Positions 1 to 12,000 of a stretch of 45,531 nt of DNA are shown here, one piece after another. Source of the DNA: a virus; IMG/VR virus record IMGVR_UViG_3300027973_001824, positions 1 to 45,531 of that record, one strand, 5' to 3'. The notes below the pieces were generated by a model, which saw nothing but the letters and a program-made list of their open reading frames with translations, had not been told where the DNA came from and ran no database searches. The translations under genes were made by a program, and so were the position numbers. How positions within the stretch are numbered: position 1 is the first letter of the stretch; every line of letters starts with the position of its first letter.

Positions 1-1
1 T

Positions 2-3000
2 CAGTCCGCGGCAACCACTAAAGCAGCGCCTGCGCCTGCTGTAGCTCCAGTTGTAGCTTCTGTAGCTCCTAAACCTGCACCTGCTCCAGCTGTAGCTCCT
101 CAGCAACCTGCACCTACAGCAACCTCAGTCTCTTCGGCTAGTAGTTCCACCGGGTCTGCAAAACCAAGTGCAGCTACTACGGGTACTAGAACCGCCGCTA
201 ATACACCACCTCCTGCAGAGCTAACACCCGCACAACGAGCAGAGGTTGAAAAAATTATTACTGCGGCGTTGGGACCTTTGGGGTTAAAGTTTGTAACCGA
301 GGCAAATGATCCAAGTTTAGCCGCAAGTACGCATATAGGAGAATATGCTAACAAAACAGTAGGCATAAACTTTAACAATGCGGTGAAGGCTTACAACAAC
401 AATAAATTTACGCCGTATGATAAAAATAGACAAGTTACCTATGCTGATGACGGTTCATCTAAATCAGCACGAGATTACAGTAAGTACGACGATCTTGTTC
501 AGTATATTCTAGGTATTGTTAGTCATGAGGTAACACACGCAGCACAGTATCGAGCGGCGGACTATGTCGGAGATTTACCGCGAGCGGGTGTAGAATTATC
601 TACAATACAACTAGAAAATTCTGTGTTTAAAAAGCTGTTTCCCGATCGAAAACCGCCAGCACGGCAACCAGTCGGTAGGTTTCAAGCGAGCGCCTCAGCT
701 AAACCGGAGGCTTTTGCTTCAACCATACTTAGGTCAACTCCAGAATTTATTGATAGCATGCAGTTAGACGAGGACACTATACGACAAGTATTAAGTGAGG
801 CTCGAGCAGACATCGGACGTAGACAACCTACCGAATCTGAAAGTGCGAACATTAAGCATCTTCGCAGACAACTAAAAGAATTTGAGGAAGGTAAAAATCC
901 GCACGAAGGTAAATCGCTTACACTGGGAAAGTTTACACCCTATAGTGGGCAACAAACACCACCACCTGTAGCTCCTAAATCTACAACTCCTCCTTACGCC
1001 CCCGCAACTCCCGCAAGCACACGACCGCCTGTAGTTGCTGTAGCTCCTAAACCTACACCTGCTCCAACTGTAGCTCCTAAACCTACACCTGCTCCAACTG
1101 TAGCTCCTAAACCTACACCTGCTCCAACTGTAGCTCCTAAACCTGTTGAAGATGGCGTTGTTTTTGGAGTACAATCTTCTTTGGTGCGCGCTACGTCTGT
1201 TGCGGAAAACTTACGCAAAAAAAATGTTTTTGCATCCAATGCAACATTTGACATTAAACCGGGAGAAGTGACTTCTGAGATGGAAAAGTCTGCGCGCAAT
1301 TTGCTTAAGTCAGCCGGTACCGTAATTACTAAAGCTGGTGACAAAACAGGGAAAGCCTATCTTGCCGTTGGTAGAGGTGGAAGCGTTGAAATGGTACTAC
1401 GTGCAGTAGAAGACCTGTACCATCGAACCGCGATAAAAACAGAGCACGGTGAAGAATACTTAAGCAACTTAGCTGACACAGAAGTTAATTTACAAAACCT
1501 GCCTTCAATAATGAGCGTAATAAAACAAGCCATAACTACAACTAAAGAACAAGGTTTACGCAATCCTTCAGAAGTACTTCAGTTGGGACAGGGTGCACAC
1601 TTAAACGCTGACGGCACCGGAGTACTTACAGCCGAGGATATCGGAAAAGCTGCGGCAGACGATTCCGACGAAGGTACTCCAAGATCCATGGTTCGAAACA
1701 ACAGCATAGTCTACTATAAAGAAAACAAGACAAGTACACATCGAGGGCAACAATCGTTGCGGACAGCCATGGGGCTGGCGGTACTAGGTGGCTCAACAAA
1801 CAAAAGTCGTGATGCAGCATCCGAATCTGAATACGGCCGCGAAATTGTTTCAGGGTCGCAAGTAGTCGGTTTTGGTACAAAAGACGTTTTTCCTCCACTA
1901 GTGGTTGACCGGGTAAAGCAGCGTATTGAAGAACAAGAACGCGTAGCTCGTGCACAGTTAGCCGCTGGTGAAACTACGTCGATGCAAGTTGGTACTACTA
2001 CCTACGATAACGTTCCGCGAATTATCGCGGATAGCCAGCTAGCCATTATGCGATCTGCAGGCCGTGCCAGCGAGATAACCGGGCTCACTAAATTAGGTAA
2101 TAAACACGGTCCGTATGGTGAGTTAGAGGGGAATCACTCAATTGACATGCTGGCTAATTTACATCTTGGTAAAATGTTTCAAAGCCTTACAACGACAGGA
2201 GAGATACCGTCAGACCTTACCGAAAACTTTCTGTTAAGCACCGCCGCACAAGAAAGCGATCCCGCATTACTACCGGATTCAGTAAAACCCGAACAATCAG
2301 CAAACAATCTTCAAGTAATGGCTCAACGCTTAAAAGAAAAACTAGCGTACTACCAACGAATCGGTGAGGAAAATTTAGCTGCTAATGCAGATCAATCACC
2401 GAGTCAGTTAGCTATGGAAGAAATTAGCAGTCTGGCAATGCAGCAAAGATTGTTAGACGAGTTGATGACCACGGCTGCAGACCCCGACGAAGAGAAATTA
2501 CGACGAAAACGACGCGGTCAAATTATTTATCCAAAAGAACATCAAGCTAATTTACGTGAAGCCAACTCGCACGTCATTCCCGAGTTGTCTTCCGATCAGG
2601 CGTTGTTTTCTTTGTTTGGTGACTCCGCTTTGGTTGACGCGTACCCAGCAACGTTTTTAAACATACGCGAACAAGCGCAGTCCGTTAAAGATTATGTTCA
2701 CAGCACTGGCGGGAACACGCGGGCTACTCGCGGTTACGACAACTTTAGCTCAGTTGCACGTGCAGTTAAAGCAGCTACTGTCTCCGATTCTAGAGACGCT
2801 GATGAGCTGTACAACAGCATAGTACCCGAGGATTATCAAGCTCAGCTTGATTCGTCAGGAACCTCTAAGGCAAAGATGTTGGACAGAAAAGAAGTGGACG
2901 TGTCGCACACCTCAGGAATGGTTGAAAAAGACATCTCGTACATTTTAAACGATATGTATGGGTTAAGTGCTCAGAAAGATCAAAACATATTTAATGCAAT

Positions 3001-6000
3001 GTATCACGCAAGTCGAGCTACTGACGAGCAGGGTAATCTACTTGATCCGGCACAGCTACGTGCTTCGATGGGCGGTACAACAAAGCACGGTTTAGAGTCA
3101 ATTCACCGCGGTGCTCAAGATCTACAGGATATATCCCGCACCGGAATACCTTTAATTGAGTATGCTAAATTGCGAACTCAAGAAGTACTACCGGGGCAAG
3201 AAGAAGCACATCAACAAGCACTGGACCGCATACACGCGGTTTCGCCCGCATTGGCCGATCTTGACGAATCGCAAGTGCAGTCACTCAGTAAAGTTGACTA
3301 CAAGCAAGAAGCAAGTCAAGTGCTTACTCAAATTATAAAAATTGTGGGAACATCAATTCAAAAAAGAGTAGCCGAGGCGGTACAGAAAAAGGGTAGAGCC
3401 GCGGGTTTGTCAGACGATCAACTTATTGACATGTTTGTAGATAACAAGGAAACAGGCCGAGTACCAGCTGGATTTGAGTCGCTGTTTCGTCAATTCAACT
3501 TGTTTAACCCGGCCACTATTGAAAGCAATCCTGAATTTTTACGTGCAATGACTTTGCTCATGGACGTGCAACAAGAAGCAGCGCGAGGAGAAACCGCCGC
3601 TGATTTCACCGCACGCGCGCTGGGGACTACCCCTGTTTTACAAAGAGCGCGCACTGCAGCAGACGCACAATCTGCTAATGTATCACACGCAGTAAATCAA
3701 GAGAGCTACGGACTGCAAGCAAGCGCACGTACGTTTGTTCAGGATGAGACTGGCCGAGCACCTAGAGCAATAGTTAGACGCCAAATTATGGGAGCTGCCA
3801 ATCTACAGAAACTTCAACAAGAGCTAGCAGAAGCAACGGCTCAAAAAGAAAAGATTCAAGAGCAGTACGACAACGCATCAAGCACACGTAAAAGTTTACT
3901 AGGGGTTGAGCTTGCAAAAGCTATTGAAGTACAAAAAAACGCAAACCAAGCATTTTTAGACGCTGCACACTCTGCCGACCCCACCGCAGTAGACGTTCAT
4001 TTTTCAAGACTTTCGGCAATCGTCGCCAGTGACGGGGCCTCTCCAGAATCAAGACAAGCCGCTATGATTGAGCTGGCGGCATCCGAGCGAATACGTACAA
4101 TTACTAGAGAAAATCCACTCCTTATGCGAGAGAATGTAGACGAGTTGGATGAGCGTGACATGACAATTCTTCCGGGACAAACGTCATATCTTGGTCCCGA
4201 GTCGGGTTACGAGGGACGTAGTCAAGTAGAAAGGCTGCGTAGTTTAGAGGAACACCTACGCCTTGTAAACGCAGCCAAAACGGCTCATCCCGACTCCGAT
4301 GTACATAGAGATTTAGGGTTGTTTGAATCGGAGAGAAATTTTCGTATTGCCAACTATCAAAGCAGGGATGAGGCTCAGCGCGAACTAACTGATTCTGATG
4401 GGTTTGTCGGTCTCTCTGCGGGTACCAACGCACCGGTCACTTCGGATCAGCGTGACATTGTACAAGGTACGTCACTATCCTCGTTTATTTCGAGCGAAGC
4501 TATGCTTGATCGTAATCAAGACGAAGCGTACGCAGCTCCAGTGAGTTTTGCTCCACTGGAAACCGCGGTTACCTCACTGACAGAGGAAGACTTAAAAGCA
4601 ATTGTTACGGCTACTCCAGAGGAATTACTTGGAAGAGCTGCCGGAGGTCAAGCCGCTATTGAAGCACGACGTCGAGCAAAAGAAAAAGCACACAATGACG
4701 GGCTCGACTGGCTACGCAGAATAAACCCAGAACTAAAGAATCGCTATTTACTTACACAGTCGTATCAAAGAACAGGTCGGCCCCTTGCACGGGATGCATA
4801 TATAGCAGCAAATCCACCAGCAAACGAGACGTACGCAGAAGATTTAGCGCAAACTCCCGAGTATCAACACTATGTAAGCATCCCAAGCGTCAATCAGTTC
4901 TCTGATAGAGCAGATCTACGAAAAGCAGAAGCAATGATGCCTGCAGCAGACACGGCCAGAATGAGTACGACGGAGAGAGCTAATCGAATAATCGCTTATA
5001 AAGCGGAGCAACTTGAACAAGTACGTAACACACCCGAATATCAAAGGATGCAAGAAGTTAAAGATCAGGATTTTGGTACAATTGCAACCCCCGAAGAGTT
5101 AGCAGATGCACGCGACACGGTGCAGTATTATCACGGTGTAGACCCCGCCACCGACGAAGAACGATTTAAACTTGAAAAAGCGAAAGCATTGCGAAAACAA
5201 CACGCAATTAATCTTTTGTTTGATCGATACGATAATAAATCCAAAGTTTTGAGTATTGGCGAAAGACACGCGCGTGTAAAAGACTTTTCCGAAGAACACG
5301 AGCGCAAAAGAGAAGAACTTCGCGTACAGAGTGACAACACTCCCGAAGGACAAGCCTTCAATAATATTCGTGGTGCAATTCGTCCATATAGAAACACCGC
5401 TGGTGAAGAGCGATACAGTGTTGACCAAAGCGCTTTAGATTTTTTCGAAGAACAAATGGGCGTAGATAAATACGATCCAGATACAGTAAAGCAACTAGAA
5501 GCACTGGACGCAGAGTACAAAGCTACAAAAAACCACGAGCGTCGCAGGGAGATTGAAAAGGAAAAGGTAACAGTACAAACCGCGGCAGACCGAAAGCGAC
5601 TACTTCGTGCTCAGGAGTATGCACTAACTTTAAGTACCGCCGCTCGCGGCACCAAAGAGTATCAAGCTTTTGTTAACTATCCTGTATATAACTCCAGTTT
5701 GGCGGGTATAGAACGAGCGGAAAAAGTGCTAGGACTCAGTCCTCAGCGTTCGGAACCTACAGAGGTATTAAGCCCCGCAGCATATCAACCGTCAGTACCT
5801 GAGCCAGATAGCCCAGACGTTCGTTTAGCTAAAACTTTTGCAGAAACAAAACAATTGCATGAAGAACGACGTAAGACAGACGTTAGTTACATCGTACCAG
5901 ACGATGAAGCGATTATGCGGCAAGTGCAACAAATTGCAATAAATCAACTTAACGAAACCGGCATCAGTGTACCTCAGCAAACAGCTGTCAACGCAAGCGC

Positions 6001-9000
6001 ACTTGCAACCGAAGTTAAAAAAATTGCAGAAAAAGATCGCCGAGTAGCCGGTAAGAATAAACGCAGGATCAGTCAAGCGCAGCTAAAAACAGCACGCGGT
6101 ACACAAGCAGAATTGTACGGCAAAGAGGAAATGACTCAAGACGAGCGACAGCGACTCAGTGCTGCACAGGAAATTTTGCGTGTGCACGGAATGCAGACTG
6201 TACGCAAAAATTTTGGAGATGACACTAGTCAAGGTATACCTCAGCTTTTTGACATTTTGACGAGCATTACTCCGCAAGACTGGGACACAAGTCCTGAAGC
6301 AATGCAACGACGGGGTGTTGCAGGTAGTGTTGCTAGTATTGTGGACTCTTTAGATCCTAGTATGCTGGCCTTGGCAAAGAATGCAGACTTTACTACTAGT
6401 CGCGGAAGAAACTGGTTAGGCAACAAAGACCCACGTTGGAAAGCGATTATTGCTCAACTGGATAGTATTCCCGATATAAAAAAATACACGCGTAGCCGAG
6501 ACCGAGGACTGCGCGGGGCAGTGCGTGCTGACGCAATGACAAGCGTTTCAGATGCTGCAGCAAAATCCGTTATGGACGAGGCAGAGGGTGCAGGACCTGC
6601 GTACTTTGACCTTGAGACAAACATCCCGCGTAATGCAGCGGGTGAGGACGATAAAAGTCTAAAGCGGACTATTTTTCAAGCGTCCGTACTGTCTGGAGAT
6701 CAAAAAGAACCTACGGTAATGTACGCGGCCGCAACAAAAGAGATAGCGAAACAAATAGAAACAATGGCGGCGGAAGCTAACGCTGCTGACGATCCTACGC
6801 GTCGCGACGAGATTATTAAGCAAATGCGCGCAGTGGCAACTACTGATGTTTATGGTAAAACCGGAAAAGACGTAGAAGTAAATGCTGATGTTATTCAGTC
6901 TCTAGTTGCACACGCATTAGCCGGTGGTACCGTCTACGATCAGGAAACTATTAAAGATCAAGTAAAAGCACGCATAAGCGATGCTACTCAAGTAATTGGT
7001 CACAACGTTAAAGAGTTTGACTTACCGGTATTGTATGACGGTGGCATAGATCAGGCCGCAATAGACACCGTACCTGAAGACATAATGAGTAAGGCGGTGG
7101 ATACGCTAGCGTTGTCGCGCGATATTTCTCCCGGATCACACAGGCTTATAGACTCATACAAAAGATTTGTAGATCCCGCCGGTTTTACCGGAGCACATGA
7201 CGCCGGTCAAGACGTACTTGCAACAAGAGCGTTGCACGAAGTACTGGGTAGACGCGGTGCGGCACTGAGTAAACTAGACATGAGCGCAATACCTGCGGAG
7301 TTACACCCGTATATTACAGACTCGAGTAAAGTAGGCGCAGGCGACCCACGTGCAAAACAATTTGCCGTACTTACCGGCACGTATAAAGCCCTGTCTACCA
7401 TGGAAGACTATACGCGAAAACACGGCGTCGAAGGCCAGACCATGGACGCCCGAACTATGGAAAACATGGAAAAAATGTTTCCCGGTATTGGAGCTAAAAC
7501 TCCGGAAGAGGCGGCCGAGTTAAAAAAACAAATTCAGGAGCAGTACTTAGACAAGTATCAGCACCTAGCGGTAGACGGCAGTTTTCGCAGTGGTAATGCG
7601 TTTCTTCAAAGACGCACAGACTTTGACAAAACTAAACCGTATTGGGGTAGTTACGCAGGTATGCGGGAAAACCTTAGTCGCGGTTTGAGTGTTGACGAAA
7701 TGGTCGGTGCAGCAGCTGAGGGTGTCGGTGTACACGCGAAGCGCGCAGAAGGTACGGCCGGTACAGCTGCGGCAACAGTCGCTGGCGGTGCGGCGGAAAC
7801 TCGTCGAACCGGCAGTCGTACGACCTCGTATGGTGCTGGCGGTGCTGGCGGAGGCGGAGGTAGTGGTGGTAGCTTCACTATGTCGGGCGGCGGTGACGTA
7901 CCCGGTGGCGGTGGCGGTGGACCAATAATTATTCACGTCGGTCGTGCCGAAATCTACGTACAGAATGGTCACGTTGCAGGTATGTCTGAAGGTGGTGGTG
8001 GAGCATGGCCCGGAGGTTCCTACACTGGTGCCGGTACGGGTATGGATGCTGGCGTGGAATCAACGGATAAAGATCCAGACACCGGCGGTTCGTTCGGCGC
8101 GGGCGTGGCAGGCGCAGGCATGGGATCACGGCGAACTGGTGCAAGAGATGCTTACACTGATCCCACAGGTAGTGAAGCTTCAGCGGGCAGTGTTGCGTCA
8201 GCCGGGCCTATTAGTGCCGCATCGTTAGACGGTGTGACAACCCTGTCTACGTCAACTGTCACAATACAGAACGCCACAATTCAACAAGTTCAAACAGACA
8301 CGGTAACAGTTCAATCAACGGGCGGACCTGTTACGGTCACGGCACAATTCTCCAAAGAAGGTGCCGCGGCATACGATAAGTCACTTGTATACGTAAAGAA
8401 CACTGGTGACGCTTCTATTGAGGGTAGCGTGGCTATGGGCGGTGGTCGAGGTGGGGGTGGTGGACCGCGATTCCCCGCATCTGTCACAGGTATCCTTAGT
8501 CAGATGGATTACGATCGAGCAACTACAGCGGCCAAGCTTGGAGTTGAACGAGACCCGGCTATACGTGCTTCTCTACAATCGGATCTAATGACTCGCGGCT
8601 ATGCAAACATGAAAGCAGCACTCAGCGGTGAAGAGTTTGCGGGAGTGCGTAAACTAAACGTTAACGGGAACAATGTAGGAGATCTGGTAGATCTTGTACA
8701 AACTTTACCTGAGTTGGCAGTGCCTGAGTTAAACGCGACCAACCTCGTAACCGCTGCAGAACAGCAGCATCAAGCGGCTATTACAGCAGGTGCTGACGAA
8801 GATACAATCGCCGAGTATGCAGCAGTAATTGTATCAGCGCGTCAATTTACCGACGCACTGCGCGAACTAAACAAGGCATTTCAACAAACAGAGCAAAGCT
8901 CAAGAACAAACGCTCCGTACGAACGCGGGGTTGACACTAAAGCCGGGTCTACTTATCAAACTGGTGGTTTGCGTAAGTACAACAATGAAATGGCTCCGTA

Positions 9001-12000
9001 TCGTGGAGCACTGAACAACATTGAAGTAATGCGCGGTTATTACACAGCACAGTTATCTAAAGAAAAAGACCCGGTAGTAGCCGACATGCTACGTGCGAAA
9101 ATGATGAGCGAATTTGCCGGTTCTGCTAAAGGAGTTTTAGGGCACGATACGTTTGCTGACATAATGGCAATGAACGTTAACGGAATGAGTGTGCAATCCG
9201 CAGTAGACCGAGTGCAGCACGATCCTGTAACCGGCTTAGGCATGCTTAACTACATGGCCGAGGGCATGACTACACAAACAGGCAGTGATCTAGAAGCGTT
9301 AAAAACAAGCGGAACTGCAACAGAAGACGAAATTAAACTCGCTGAAGCGCGTAATAACAAAGCACACGAGTTTGTGTCGACGTTAGGTGAAATTAGTAAG
9401 GGGTACAGAGACGTAACGTACTCGCAAAAAACAACCCCGCCATACGACCGCACAGCGGGAGCGGGTGGGACAGGCGGAGTAGGGGGAGTCGGTGGAGCCG
9501 GTAAGCGTGGTGTATACGATCCGACAAGAGAAGCAATTGTTAACTCTATTGAAGCAGCACGAAATGCGTATGATCAAAGCGGCGGTTTATTTTCAGGTAG
9601 AAATATATTTCAAAGTAAGGGCGACCTAACTGGTCGCACAATACAAGCAGCGCAGAGCTTAGTTGGTTTACGTCAAGGACTTGTTACTGCCAGCGGTGCA
9701 GCGCTAATGGCCGGGTTACCCAACCCTGAAGCTGCGGGGCAGTACGCCGAGCTAGACGCAAGTTTTACAAGCTTACAAGACGCGGCAACTATTGAGCAAG
9801 CGTCAGCAGCTATGCTACAACTGCTCAGTTCTATTGAGTCACTGACGCAAACACTTTCATCTGAAACAGGTCCGGGTATTGATGAGTTTAAAGATAATCT
9901 TCAAGGATTAGGTAAACTTGCAAGTACTGGTACTATGCAGTTAAACAAAACTGCAAAGACGCAACAACAGACTGAGTCATTGCAGATTGGTAAGATGGAA
10001 GAGCGTGTACAGGCTGCAGTTACTCAACCCGGGATTTTTAACTTTGGTAGACGGCGAGAAGATAAAAAAGCAGCACTGCGCGACTTTGCTGAAGGATTTT
10101 TAGGAGACAAGGCAGACACGCTGTACGACGAAAGAACGGGTGAACTGAGCTTACCGCAGTTAACCGAGACTGTTGATGCGACAGGCAAACGAGTGCTGGC
10201 TATCGATCCTAGAGGGCGACGTAAAGCGCTGCAACGCGCTAGCGATAAAGATCTTCAACGACAGGTTGAATATCTCAATCAGTTAGACCCAAGTAATCCC
10301 GTTACGTTTGAGTCGCTGTCTAAAACACAGCGTGCGTATGCTCGTGCACAACAGTCACAGAATCAGGCGCCATTTGCCGACAAGATGTTTTACGCTGCGT
10401 CTAAGCTAAGAGACCTGCAATTCTTTGCACAAGGCATCGCGGGAATTCCGCAGATACCTCAGCAAATAATGCAAACGATTGAAATGGCTACAAATCCCGC
10501 ATTGAGCGCAGAACGTACAATGACCACAGCTCGCTCGCTGTCATTAACCCCGCAAGTGTACAATGCCGCACTATCCGCGGCTGCAGGACAACAAGCACGC
10601 TTTGGTGGTTCGTTGTCGAGTAACGTAGGTAAAATCACCGACTTCATACCGCTGACAAATGCGTATGGTGTGGACATGACAAAGTCGCTGAACGTTGCAA
10701 GAAAACTCGCCGCGTTTGACCCGGCACAGGGTATGCAAGGTGCAAGTATTGCACTTAAAGAATTTTTGTCTGGTAACGTATCGTCGCTTTCGCGGCGGTT
10801 TGAAATTAATCGTAGTGCCCTGAGCAAAATTAACACCGGCGATGCTACAGAGATGTTAGACTCTTTAGATGCAGTACTCTCATCGATGGGTGTTACGGAC
10901 AAACTTATTGACGATCAAGCAAACACGATGGCCACTAAGTACGATAAAATGGTTGGACGATTAGAAACAGTTGGGCAGAACTTGAGCGGAATGTTAGTCA
11001 GTGCTGTTACCCCGACACTTGAGTCTATGCTAGGTTCTGATTCAGGTGTTGCAAGTGCGGCAGGTGGTAGAACATTGGACAAGATTACCGCCGAGTCAAT
11101 GCAAGTCTACGGCGACAAGGCGCTTACCGATAAAGTTACCGGATTAGGTAGTCTTAATCCTTACAGTAGTATTGAACAATTCTCGCAAGGATTTGACAAT
11201 GTGCTTCGTATGGCCAACAACGATATTGCAAAACAAGCGCTTGCGTATAATAAAGGTACAAACCGTGTTACTATGTTAGCACCTTACCGTCGGCTAAATA
11301 ACGCGGCACCCGGCGAACAGTTTGCAATGCAGCAGTCGGTTATTCGCTCTATAGATAAAGGCATGACGAGAGAGCAAGCGTACCTACAAGCGTTGCGTGA
11401 GAATCCAAGTGACTTCAACACATATCAAGAGTACATGTTTCAGCGTAATCCATTAGCGGGAGATACGCGAGCTTATGACGGTCGTGAGGGTGGTCCTCCG
11501 GCCAACCTATCCACTAAAAGTGCAGTTGCACGCATATTTGGCACAGACACTACAATTGGTACAATGACGGCGGCAACACAAGGTGGCATGAATCAAGCTG
11601 AGCTTGATCGCGTAGGTAAAATCGCAGATACAGCCATGTTATCGCAAAGTTTCCCCACCGAATACGACGGTAACTACAAAATTGATCGAAACGCGGTGCT
11701 TAGCGGAAAACTCAGCACTAGCGAAATTGTTGCGGCTGGGAAGAAGCTGGGCACAATTTACGAGGGTAAAGCGCGATTGCTCTTAGACAACGACACAATA
11801 GAAATTGTGACCGATGCCAAAAAAGTAATGAGGACTCGTTTAGCCAACATAGATGCTCCAGAGTCTGGTGATGTTGCCGGTAATCGAAAGTCAGCTAGGT
11901 CAGATGTAGCCGGTCGATTAATGGGTATAACTCAAGCGGACATAGTACGTACCGCCGCAGATCGAGCGCAGTTTGTGCAAGAAGCAACCGCCGGTGGAAT

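Noticed and set aside
10459-10902. A 147-codon open frame on the minus strand inside the giant gene, with several similar ones
   Set aside because: It lies antisense to a clearly coding domain, has no ribosome binding site I can see and no recognisable motif; it follows from codon bias of the plus strand.
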